NCBI GenBank assembly: GCA_051294375.1 | Contig: CM119265.1 | Span: 15,538,963 to 15,602,962 of the forward strand | Reading direction: 5' to 3' | From: Paraspadella gotoi | Lineage: Eukaryota > Chaetognatha | Length of the DNA: 64,000 nucleotides | Shown: piece by piece, positions 22,738 through 42,853 of the stretch | How the letters are laid out: each line of letters starts with the position of its first letter | Position numbering within the stretch: the first letter of the stretch is position 1 | Notes under the pieces: generated by a model | The model's input: only the letters and a program-made list of their open reading frames with translations | What the model was told of the DNA's origin: nothing | Databases searched by the model: none | Translations under genes and position numbers: made by a program

Positions 22738-23119
22738 GTAAAGAGATGTAGTATGAGATCTTTTGTTTTTGAACATGCGTAAATATGTAAATAAAAACTT
22801 CAATTCCAAACCAATCTGGCTGATTTCGTTGTTTATTATCCACGGCGTTTATCAACTTTCGGAAATTGATTGTGCTAATTTCATATTTAGATTTAAAACT
22901 TTCAATGATAGTGTTCTATACTGCGACTGTTGCAAACAAAAACGCAATATTAAACAAATCGAAATATATTGTAAAGAAAAAAAAACTAAATTTAATAAGA
23001 ACAGACGACTGGAATCACAGTTGGCGAGCAAATTTTATCGCGCTTAAGTTTTAACTTAAAATAAAATAAGAAAAAAAAAAGACCATTGCCGTCGTCGCGA
23101 GTTTCTGATATCGTTCACT
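22738..23119. other. Convergent 3' spacer
   Basis: AT-rich sequence between the AT-hook gene (+) and the aminopeptidase (-). A 94-codon plus frame here is Lys/Phe/Asn-rich with no domain, and I do not call it. Confidence 0.5.
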
Positions 23120-26100
23120 TTATTGGAACGGCGTCAAGTATTCCTTGAGCGGGATAGAATCGCGAGCCAACCAAGCCTCTTGCAAACGGATGGTTTCGAT
23201 AGACTGCTGGATGGTGCGTTCGGCTGAGGGGGCCGGGTGCGACTCGAAAAATGACGAGATCTCTTTGGCCTTGGGGGAAGATCAAAATAAACGGATTCAG
23301 AATACATTGTAGGAAATATTATGTAATATATTTTTTTATTAATCTGATTACCATAGCTTCACTGGCAAATCCCTCGGTCGTGAACTTGACCAGACGGGCC
23401 TGCAAGAATCCTCCAGGATAGCGTTTGTAAAAATCGTCCCAGCGGTTTTTTACGAAGCTCCAAGCCATGTCGCGTCCGAGCTTGGTGTGAGTGCACCCGC
23501 CCACAACGAAAACCGTGTCCTTAGTTTAGTAAGAATAAAAAATAAGACCAAAAATAATCAATAAAATGTAAATATTAATGAAAAGCACTGACCTGTGATC
23601 TGACTTCGTCGGAAAGCGAAAACTCGAGCACCCGCTTGATGAGTTCACGTTTCTTGACGCGTCCCAACACTCGCAGGATTCTCACTTTCTCTTCGTGAAG
23701 GTCGGCGGCGCGGAAAAGATCCAAAAGCTGAATTGAAGAAACGAGAGAACTTGATGCATCATCCTATTTCTCGGGGGGGGGGGAGGAAAATCAGAGAAAA
23801 AAAAACCTGATCAAAATGTTCATCTTCTCCGTGTTCAAGCACCGTGATGTAGACCGCGGATCGAAGATCTAAAGACAATTGTAACTTTTATTGAAATGGT
23901 TAAAATTTTTTAACATAGCTAAAATCATGCGCGAAAAAAAATCTATGTACCGGCAGGGATGACCGCGGAGCCTTCGATATAAGCGGCGAAACGTTTCTTC
24001 GCCTCAGCCACCGCTTCTTCAAGTCCATAGGAGCCAACCTTGGCAAGTACCAACGCTCGAAGCATCGCGGTCAAGTAGCCTTCGCCCTCCTCGGCCGTCC
24101 AGCCCACGTGATTGTAAACTTCCGCGAATAGATTCCGTCCAAACGCGGAAAAGGAGGCTGAGGTTGAAAAAAGGGAAAAAAGTTTAGCGACGGCGGGAGC
24201 GGATGACCAACGTTTGGTGTAAAACCTTCGTAATCCGTATGGGAAATCAGGGTCGAGAGTATTCCTAAAGCGGAGGAAATGTCAGTCCAGACGGTGAAGT
24301 TCTTTTCGCCCTTAAAAACCTCCAAAACTTTTAAGTATTCCACGACGGATATCTTTCCTAATGAGGACAGGGTAAGGGGAAAAATATGTGTGAAAGAAAT
24401 GGCAAAGCCCCTTTCCCTTAGAAAAACTCACCAGCCTTGGACAGGGCAAAAATGTCGTTCTGCAAGCCAAGCCTGTCCCTGGGCGGAAGCTGACCCTTCT
24501 CGATTCCCGCTTTCAATAGAGCCAAGAGTTCATCGTCGTAGGAAGTGCGGAAGACGCCGACGGTGCCGGGATTCATCTTGATCCAATGATCGGCCGGCAC
24601 GTCATCCAGCTTTACCGAGGTCACCTTCGTCTCGAGTAGGGACTGGGAGGATGAGGGCGATTTTAAAGAGTTAGTACAATACATAATTTATTTAGTAAAC
24701 TTTTTGGTCATCACCTTCTCCCTCTCATCGGTCGGATTGGCCTGGGTACAAAAGGAAATAGGAACCAGCCAAGTCGTCTCGGATCCTTTGGCTTCCTCGG
24801 AACCGTCGGCCGAGAACTTAGATTGAGAGATGACGAGGTTAACGGAATCTTCCGTCCTCGCCGCCGCCGAAACTGTCAGCAACGGAAATCCCATCTGCTT
24901 CGTCCACGTCGTCATAACCTGAAGGTTGAAAAAGAAAAGATAATCGCTTTAAGAATGAATAGCAAGACTGCTAGAGTCTAGGAGACTGCACTTTTCGTAC
25001 CTTGTTGACCGGCTTTCCACTGGCCGTGCCCAAAGAGGCCCATAGATCTTCCGTAGAGGCGTTCTGAATGAAAATAAAAAGCAATTTTGCTGGGGAAAGT
25101 AAACGCAGCTTCTTTAAAGCGTCTTTCGTCCTTACCTTGTACTGAAACTTGGTGAGGTAATCATTCATTCCTTTGCGAAAATCTTGATCGCCGATGTAAT
25201 CGTGCAGCATCCGTATAACGGAAGCGCCCTGGGGTCGTCAAGCTTCGTTAATATCTGCGTCAGACCTCTATCAAACGACCGAGCACCTTTACCTTAGAGT
25301 AAGAGATGGCGTCGAATATTTCGTCGACTTCGGCAGGATGGCCGACCGGAACTTCGATCGGATGAGAGTTCTTGAGAGCGTCCAATTCCAGAGCGCGCAT
25401 GTAGTCCGAAGTTACAAATTGTGTCCATATGTCGAATTCTGACGAAAGCGCACGAGAAAAAACGTTACAGTGATAATATACATTATACAAAGATTTGGGG
25501 AAAAAACACGGACCCGGAATGCAATGATCCACGCAGAGGTACTCGATCCAGGAAGCGAATCCCTCATTTAACCACAAGTGGGTCCACCATTCCATTGTGA
25601 CCAGGTTACCAAACCATTGATGAGCTAATTCGTGACCCACCACTAGCGCCACCCATTGTTTCGTGGAGGCGGATGAGTTCTCTGGGTCAATCAGTAGCGC
25701 CGTCTCGCTATTGGAAAGAGGAAAAATGGGAGTTTTCAGGGAAAAACGGCAGCGATTTATTAGTTATGGTTGTGAGTTTTACCGATACGTTACGAGGCCC
25801 CAATTTTCCATGGCGCCGGCGGCGAAGTCGGGAATGGCAATGAGATCGATCTTGGGAAGCGGGTAGGCGATGCTGAAGTAGTCTTTGTAGAATGGAAGCG
25901 TCTTGACGGCAACGTCGAGAGCGAATTCACCCTGAAAGAAAATTATTGTAAGCTATGAAATATTTTAATCACAAAGTATGAAAAATAAAGACTAACCTGT
26001 TCTTTCTTGCCAAGAGGAGTGTAGACTCGCACCAGAACTCCGTCATTCGAAGTTCCTTCGACAAAATCAAACTCGCCCACAATGAAGGCCAAAAGGTAGG

Positions 26101-27844
26101 TCGACATGATGGGCGTCCTCTCGTAACTGTGAGTAAAGAGAGTGATTGGAAGGAAGCGGAAATAATAATAAACAAAAGAGAATCCCGAGGAAGAATCCTT
26201 TCACCTCACGACTTTCCAACAGCCGCAATCGTCCTTAGGAAGGCTAGTCTCCTTCTTGACGGGCATGTTGGAGAGCGCGACTCTATCCCTGGGCACGACC
26301 AGCGTTACGTCGAAAGTGGCTTTGAGCGCGGGTTCGTCCCAACACGGAAAGGCCCGTCTGGCATCGGTCGCCTCGAACTGGGTGCAGGCCAGAACGCGGT
26401 CCTCGCCGTCCGGGGATTTGTAGTTACTCCGATAAAATCCCTTGGGAAAGCGATAGGGAAAGGAAAACGGAAAAGGTGAATGGATATTCCAGACAATATC
26501 TTGCATTAGGATCGATAAAAAGCCCGCATGACGCTGCAGCGAGTTGAATAAAAAATGGTTAGTGCTGCCTCAGCGTCCGAGACTAAAGCCACTTTCGACC
26601 GAAACGGCAGGCCGATTCCAGTTTTGTGCTATGCAAGCAACCGCTACCATAAATTGACGCACCCAACAACTTTCCATCCTTCTTCCCCCGCAAGGGGACA
26701 GGATGGTTTTGAGGGCATGTTGGACAAGGCCGTCAACGCCTCAGGCACGACGAGGGTAAGGTCGAAGGTGGCTTTCAAGGTGGGTTCGTCCCAACACGGG
26801 AAGACCCTTCGGGCGTCGCAGGGACACAACATGGTGCATGCCATAGCCATTCTTTCGCCAGCAGCATTTTTGTACGAGCTTCTATATAAACCCTGAAAAA
26901 ATGTTTATCGCTAGGGCTTTGTTACAAGCTGTATTTAATTTTTTGTTCAATTAGGAATTACTACCGTATTTTTAAAAAAATGAAAAATTCTGACAGTATC
27001 ACCCGGCATTATCAAATGACATCCATCTTGCCCCGAGTTAAATTCGAGCGAACAGCTCACCTTCATTTTGTCGTTGAGTTCCCCCGTGAATTTCATGGCA
27101 ATTTGTCCCTTTCCCAGAGGCAGAGGCCCATCAAAGCAGAGGACCGCGACTTCCTCGTCGGCAAGGTACTTCACGGTCGGCACGATCCCATCGTTGGGCT
27201 TGACCCCGTCGCCCGAAACGTCTGATTATTGAGCATCAATCAGAAAAAAATACTACTGAAACAATTAAATAAAAAAGACAATCTGTTCACAAAGTAGGAG
27301 TAACCTGTAGGACGTTTGAAGGAAACCTCTTGGATGACGATGTCGGCGCAGTTAAGTCTAATTTCTTTAGTCGGTTTCGCGACGTCGACTTGAATGGTTT
27401 GCGATCCTTCGAACGTGAACTTGGTCAGGTAAGGTCGCAATCTGTTTTAGAAAAGGATAAGTCAACGCGAGGCGCATGGGTTTGATTTGGCAAAAAAAAT
27501 CCGACTCGCCTGAGATCATAGTGCACCGGAACGACGTCATCGGACAAGCGCTCAAAGGGTTTCTTCTCCGCGACTGGCATTTCTTCCTCTTTTCTGACGG
27601 GCGTGGCGATGGCGCTGTAGAGTCGATGAAACGAAGAAGGGACGAGCGTTGGCGAAAAAGGACTGAGTCCTGTGAATCTCTCGGTTCGCGATTGGGCGAT
27701 GAGGGGGCCTGATCGTGTGAGGGTCAACGTTGGTCGAAGACTCGAGAATCGGGACAACGGGCAAAGACTCGAAATTCCCAGCGACGGCGGACGAAGGAAT
27801 GAATGCAGCTTAACAGTAAAAATACTGATTGAACGACGAGCCAT
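23120..27844 (-). CDS. NPEPPS: Puromycin-sensitive aminopeptidase (M1 zinc metallopeptidase)
   Basis: Exons 5' to 3': 27844-27510, 27441-27305, 27221-27061, 26440-26205 (or 26892-26663), 26126-25997, 25931-25783, 25707-25514, 25438-25293, 25228-25136, 25063-25001, 24918-24715, 24642-24432, 24357-24226, 24157-23951, 23868-23807, 23727-23593, 23519-23352, 23269-23120. The product is about 970 residues, as expected. GAMEN lies near residues 372-376. HELAH, the zinc site, is near 408-412, and its third ligand is the Glu of WLNEGFA near 431. The C-terminal ERAP-like helical domain is complete. The enzyme trims N-terminal residues from peptides and unfolded proteins in the cytosol. An Arg-rich leader precedes the conserved start (EKKPFERL), as in vertebrate PSA. 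Intron 1 uses a GC donor. One exon is present in two versions that cannot both be used. Confidence 0.97.
26663..26892 (-). CDS. Duplicated, alternative exon of the aminopeptidase
   Basis: This exon is homologous to the one at 26440-26205. Both contain DARR(A/V)FPCWDEP, LKATFD and LTLVV or VTLVVP, then ALSNMP and WKVV. Both enter in phase 0 and leave in phase 2, so either one fits between exons 3 and 5. Splicing them together would shift the frame. The 26440 copy keeps the family consensus ([10 protein letters not shown]), whereas this one reads [10 protein letters not shown] and is shorter. It has a good acceptor (TTTTTTCAG) and a GTGCGT donor and no stop, so it may be functional and mutually exclusive. 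Confidence 0.8.
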
Positions 27845-27931
27845 AAAAATAAAACTGAACCGAGGAGATAACAAGAGGCTAAAAAAGAAACGGTAGTGTT
27901 TATAAATAATATTTAAATAAAAGGTCGCCGT

Positions 27932-30900
27932 TTAAGAGGGTTCGACCATAAGTATTTCAGAGTCCTCATCAACGCCGTCGTCTTCGTGAGGCACCAATTC
28001 GGTCGGGGGGGGAGAAGTCAAGGAGAAAATGACCGGAACTTGACTCAAGTGAGGATTCGTCTTCTCCAAACACTTTATCCAAGACATTAGGAGATCGTGA
28101 GAGAATTCCTTAAAGAAAATTATTCTCAGAGAATTCACCGCGAAATGAAATCGGAGTGCAGCACTAGGAGCGAGGGTGCTTACCTCCAAAACTGCCAGCG
28201 ACAGAATCACGCCGTCCTCTTGTTCGTGGCACGAAGGCCGCTTGGCCAAAGGATTCTTCCGTTGAACCCCTCCAAAGGCTTGTCGCATCGGGTCGCACTC
28301 TAAAATCTCGTCTAAGTCTTTTGATAAACGAATGTGCTCTTCGAAAGGAAGTTCTAGTGACGAAAAAAAAACAGAAAAATCATTAGTTCGTTGAGAAAAC
28401 GTGGTTCACATGCCCTGCAAAGGCCCGCACTCACGCTCAGGGGGCGGAGGTCCCGGAGGGGCCCATAAAACAAAATGATCCACTTTGAAACCTCGGAGCC
28501 AAAGTGCGAAAGGACCCTTGACGTAGATCGCTTGGTCGGTCGGCAAACGAGAAATTAGCTCGCTCTGCTTGGGGCTGATTCCGGAGGCGATCCAAGGTTT
28601 CGTCGAGTCGTTAAACTATAATAGAAATTTTCACACGTTATATCAAAATCAATTGGAAAAAAAAAGTTCTCGCGTCTGATCACCTTTTCTTGACGGTCGA
28701 CTTCATAAAAAGAGATTTGATTTTCAAGATCGACGCAGATTCTCTCCAGAGCCATCTTAGCAATGTCCCGAGGATCCTCTTCCTCCACCTTTAGTGGAAT
28801 CGGCGGAAATGGCGAAGAGTACCGGAACTTCGGCATCCAGTAGGTCATACGCCGAAACTTGTAGTACTGCGCGAGGTTAAGAGGGAGGTATGAATGTTGA
28901 TGTACTAATCTATCCTGATCAGGGGCGGCGAGAGAAATGGCGCCCCCCCCGCTCTCCATAATTTTAGTTTTCGATTACCGACTTTCGGCCTTGAAAATTG
29001 CTCCAGTGCTCAAACTTCTGCCTCCAGGACTTGCAACCTGGTATTGGTGTTTTACTGACACTTTTTTTTTAATTCACAATTATTGTGACTCTCCTTTCTT
29101 GTCTGAGCGAGGGGTCTAAATTTGTTAAACCTTTGACTTGATGAGATTTAGCAATAGAGATAAAATATAATATATATAAATATATAAATTAATAATAACC
29201 CAAGTCCCAAAGAAAAGGATTATCGTGTATGCTATCATTGCTTTGGGTACGATCTCATAAAGTATTGTGGGGCCCTCATTGATTTTAAACCAAGTCATAA
29301 GAACTTTCCTTTGAAATTGTTTGTTTTTTACCTCTAGAAGGGCACTAACTGACCGAATTAGTGACCCCATTAAAAGTGAAATGGACTATATCCTGAAACA
29401 GTTTGGACATTACCAATGGGTCTTGATTTGATTTAAATAGGGGCCCAACTTGACCCCTAAAGTCTAAAGGGGCCCCAAGCATGATCTTACCTGAATTTGA
29501 TCAGTAAGACTAATCTGCACAGACTGAACCTTTTTTCATAATCACTCAATTCCTTTTTTTTCTTCTTTATTTTTTTTTCTTTATTTTTTTTCTTTATTTT
29601 TTCTTCTTCTTTATTTTTCTTTTCTTCTTTTTTCTATCTTCCCAGGGGCCCCTCGCCTGAGGCGAGGGTGTCCCCCCCTCTCGCCACCCCTGATCCTGAT
29701 ACCTCTCCATTCTAACCGCGCGACTATGTTCGGAGAAGATGGCCTTCAATTTCTCGCCAAACTCTTTGTCGGGAATGACCCGCTTTTCTTCCATATAACA
29801 CATTACGTCCATGGCGCAATCCTGCTGTCGCGGATAATGGGTAAAGGTCGCCTGGATTCGGCTCTTTGGAATATAAGGTCCCTGCGAAACAAAATAATGA
29901 TAAAACAAAGCTAGATAATGGGAATTGGGGGGGGGGGGTAAGAACAATCTCTAGCCGTCTCTCAAAAACACCTGCGGAAACAAGTCTAATATGGCCTTGA
30001 AGGCGTCCAAATCCTTTTCCAATTTGTACTCTTTTAACAGATTGGTGGCTTTATATATGAACTCGACGTGACCTCTTCTATAGTATGGATCCACATTGCA
30101 GAACATCTTGATAGCCTTCTCGAAACCCTTCTTTGTTTTCCCGCCTTCCTAAAAAAGCCGATATAAGTTTCAAACAATAATAGCTTTAAAACCATTTATT
30201 AACTGGTTTTCATATTTTTGTGTTATGTTCTAGTTACTAAGCCTGCGAAAGAGTTTAAACACATAAATGTTTCCAATAGTAACAAGTTTAACGGAGGCTA
30301 TGAAAATTGCAAAATTACTTGTTTCACTATTTTAAGTCTTAGATTTTATAATATTCCTTAAAATTATATATTTCAAATTATAAATATTTTATTATTATTT
30401 CTTTAATTAATTTTGCTTTTTGATAATCTAAATCTGAAAATATTATATTATTAATGGGAGAGGGTTATTAGTGTTGTCTTCTGGAAATACAAGGTTATAT
30501 TACTTCCTACCCTAGTTTTTTAAATAGATATCACACATTTCTGTAAGAAAATCATTAATGATAACATCATAATATCTAAAGAAAGGGTGGAATCGGTAAT
30601 TTTTTTGGAGACGACGGTTATGTCTCATTTTTAAATTTTTTTTTTATTTTCTTAAGGATAAGTCTACTAAGTAGAATCGCATGCTCTGATAGGGATACTT
30701 AATGGGGAAAAAATAAGAGCACCTTTATATTTTGAGTGTAATTTTTACTAATTATTTTAAATGTTTTATTATATATATTTTTTTTCTGTTTAAAACTTTA
30801 AATTAATGTATATTTTAAGACATGAAGGACATCAGTTGGGAACCTATACCCTTCCTGGATTTCGGCCCTTTAATCCCAATAACCAAGTAAAGGCGAGCTA

Positions 30901-31573
30901 TATATTACTCTCACCCTTTTCTCCACGTCTTCGAAAAGGTTGTTCCGAAGAGTAAAATCGAACTTGGGTGGATTCTTGCGGTCGCCAATCAACAGCGGTT
31001 TCCCTTTATATCTCGGATTTATGACATCGTTGGGCATAACTTGAGGCTTTCGCCGTCCGCTAAGATCCTTGTCAGGTTGCATTACATCGGGAAGCCTGAA
31101 AGCGAAGAGAAAACCGCAACCGCGAAACTGCCGATTCAAGGGGAAGATCGAGTGACCCACCCTTTATCCGCCGCGAATATCCGCGGCGACGTCTCCGCAT
31201 CCACGTTGACGATGACGTCGTATTTTTTGAGCGCCGCCAAATCCCCGCTTATTTTGTCGGGCCGGACGGCGGAGTCCTTTCTTCGAAGGTCGATGATATC
31301 GACGTCGCCGATCTCTCCAATTTCTAGAGCGTTTTCTTCGTCGTCCGCATCGGCGCTGACAGAGGAAACCGCCTTCTCCTCAGTCTTTGATAATCGTCCG
31401 AGACGAGTTCTCGTTCCAAACTTTCGGCAGCTACTCCCACGGGATAACTGGCCCCCCGACGTTGGGCCACGCGCCCGCCCGCTGAGATGAAGACGTTCAG
31501 CGAAAGTCGTCGTGGATCGGAAAGCTGTCACCCGTATAAGGCGAAATGAAACGCCTTGTATTGCTAAAGCCAT
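27932..31573 (-). CDS. ECSIT: ECSIT, mitochondrial signalling and complex I assembly factor
   Basis: Exons 5' to 3': 31573-31161, 31095-30915, 30148-29972, 29881-29717, 28866-28684, 28615-28435, 28353-28184, 28108-27932, giving 548 residues. The family core is clear: FEKAIKMFCNVDPYYRRGHV, the pentatricopeptide-like helices, FTHYPRQQDCAMDVMCYMEE, YWMPKFRYSSPFPPIP, VKGPFALWLRG and the end HEQEDGVILSLAVLE with WIKCLEKTNPHLSQVPVIFS. The first 90 residues are Arg/Ser-rich and fit a mitochondrial presequence. ECSIT acts in complex I assembly with ACAD9/NDUFAF1 and links Toll receptors to TRAF6 and mitochondrial ROS. Its stop lies 88 bases from the start codon of the aminopeptidase on the same strand. 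A hAT element lies in intron 4. Confidence 0.96.
28920..29692. mobile_element. Non-autonomous hAT element with 8-base target duplication
   Basis: The 773-base insertion begins CAGGGGCGGCGAGAG and ends with the inverted CTCTCGCCACCCCTG (one mismatch in 15). It is flanked on both sides by ATCCTGAT (28912-28919 and 29693-29700). An 8-base duplication and CAGGGG ends are hAT hallmarks. No transposase frame remains. Removing it leaves an intron of roughly 75 bases in ECSIT, like its neighbours. Confidence 0.93.
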
Positions 31574-32512
31574 TTAGATTGTTTGGATGTTTACTCAATA
31601 TTAAGAGTCGAAAGGTCTCTGAAACCGACGGTTTGTTTCCATATATATGAATATAGAATTTAAAATTTAATTAACTGAAGTAATGCAACGCAATAACAAA
31701 GTATAAAAGAACTAGAATATTGCTTTCTGTTAATGTTACAGAGACAGCGACGAATATTTGATTAGGGAACTAAAATAAGAGTTCTACTTAGGAAATGAAA
31801 AATGACTTGAATAGTATGATTCAGGTCAAATTTTATATATTTCGTCCTGTAAGTTGATAATTTTTGAAAACGTTAATCTCTAATTTTTGATAAAATTATC
31901 ACGTTAGTTATCATATATCCAAAAAAAACCTTGAAAGCTGCGTTAGAAATGTTGGACAACGGCAGCAAAAATAATTGTTAAAAGACGGTTTAAGGTCATA
32001 AAATTATAAATCTCAAAGCTATAACTTAAAACGGTAATCAAATTGTTTTAGGAAAAAATCACATCAAGACTCTCTAGTTATAGGAAAGTAACATTGAATA
32101 TTCTTCTTGTACATAATTTATAAGGCTATTAAAAAATCATGAAATATTTCTTAATGCCAAGATAGTAAGCAGATAGCCACAAAAACAGGATCAAAGCGTC
32201 TCGGTGATTCGGGCTCACAAAAACAACGTTCTGGCTTTAAGTATTACCAATACTATTTCCAGAATCGAATTAGGGACTTGAGGGCGTTTCTCAAGCTACA
32301 AAGCCTAACGAGAACACAAAGGATATCGAACTCGCAAACAAGTAATGGACGGCCTCCGAAAAAAGTCAAATACAGGATGCGAACATAGGAAGAAACCGTG
32401 ATAGCGAGTAGAGTTAGAAAGCGGTGGCTCACTTTTCAGAAAAAAAAAACCCTCTGTTTATCGAAAGTGGAAGTGTGTAATTTGTGTAAACACTAAACAA
32501 TTTTGAATTTTC

Positions 32513-32549
<37 letters not shown>

Positions 32550-32950
32550 CACAAAAAACAAGACTAGATAAGGCTCAGAGCATTGTAAGAAATCCAGAAA
32601 TTGTATATGATAAACGGGTGAAAAAAATCATTGGTGAACTCACTTTTCAACGATATTGCGAAAAAAAGGGATAGAAAAGAATCAAGTAATCACTGGCATG
32701 AAAAAGCTTTTGTTCATTTTGACCGCTTCCCCACCGGCAACTCCTCCCAGCCCGGAAAAACGGAGCGACCATATCAATTGACCCCCATACGGAAACGGCA
32801 TTGATTAATGTTGATGTTGGGCGAGGGGGTGTTGGTGGTGGTGATCTTGCACGACTGAAGTGTGTGGCGTCGGTAGGACGGGGAGTGGGTTGGCGGCGAT
32901 GGCTAAGAATGGGGGGGGGGACTGTCACACAAAATATATCCAAAAAATTG
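31574..32950. other. Intergenic spacer between ECSIT and ASK1
   Basis: AT-rich DNA with a poly-A run at 32515-32546. The overlapping frames at 32647-33093 on both strands cover the 3' flank and last exon of the ASK1 gene and show no independent coding signal. No RNA gene is seen. Confidence 0.5.
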
Positions 32951-41932
<8,982 letters not shown>

Positions 41933-42853
41933 GATTTACCACTGAACAAATGGAATTCACAAACTGTTAATAAAGCCCAAAATTCAAATGCTTTTAAAAT
42001 TAGAACTTACATGGAATCTTCGCAGGATAAAATTCGCTGCAACCTCACTATTTTTTGAAATTTTTAGTCAATGTAAAAATGTGTGCAAATACCCTTCTCT
42101 TGTTGGAAAGGGACAATCGTCAATATTGAAACATTGTCCTTCAATGATAGATTAACTATCATTGAATCGCCAACACTCGACAATAATTGTTCATCTTATT
42201 TATTCGTCGGTAGCCGACGTTTCACAGGGGGCGGACCATGCTCTGAAAAAAAATGACTTTTCAATTAAATATGATAAAAAGTTGTAAAAATACGACACGT
42301 AGCTAAGACATGATTGGGAATTATGAAATATGGAATATTCCAAACAGAAATAAGTACAAATCACCCGAAACTTTTTCGTAGGTAAATAGGAGCAAGAGTA
42401 TCACAGAGAAAGACCCCTGCAGCCCGACTTTCAAACTTTGTTATCGATATCAGGCACTGACGGCTTTCAAAATCACCATTCTACGTAGACACGTTGTATT
42501 TCGATCCTGACCTTGTCATCCGGAAATTTTTGAACGCTCATAATAACGGCGCTTTCACTTTTAGTCAAATTTCGACTCAAAATTTACTCTTTTAAAAGTT
42601 TAATACAAACAAAAAATTTAATGTGACTACCATTCTAAGGAATACTTACGACAAATAATACTGTGTTTCAAACTGTTTACTAATTTTTCCTTTGCTATAC
42701 GAGAACTAGTCGGTAGTGAATATTTGTAAAGACCGACTAGTGGTTGAATGGTTGTGCTTCATTTATCCTCTATTGCACAAATTATAAAACGGAGATGAGA
42801 GTATTAAAGAAATACAAATGGATTATCATTATGGAATAAATTAATTAACGCCT
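41933..42853. other. Spacer between ASK1 start and POMT1 stop
   Basis: AT-rich sequence holding the 5' flank of ASK1 and the 3' flank of POMT1. It has a small inverted pair (ACTAGTCGGT / ACCGACTAGT at about 42706-42740). No frame above 50 codons looks coding. Confidence 0.5.

Noticed and set aside
22763-23047. 94-codon plus frame downstream of the AT-hook gene
   Set aside because: Lys/Phe/Asn composition typical of random AT-rich DNA, lying in the 3' flank next to a likely poly-A signal.
26555-26896. Plus frame across the duplicated aminopeptidase exon
   Set aside because: It is antisense to a clearly conserved exon.
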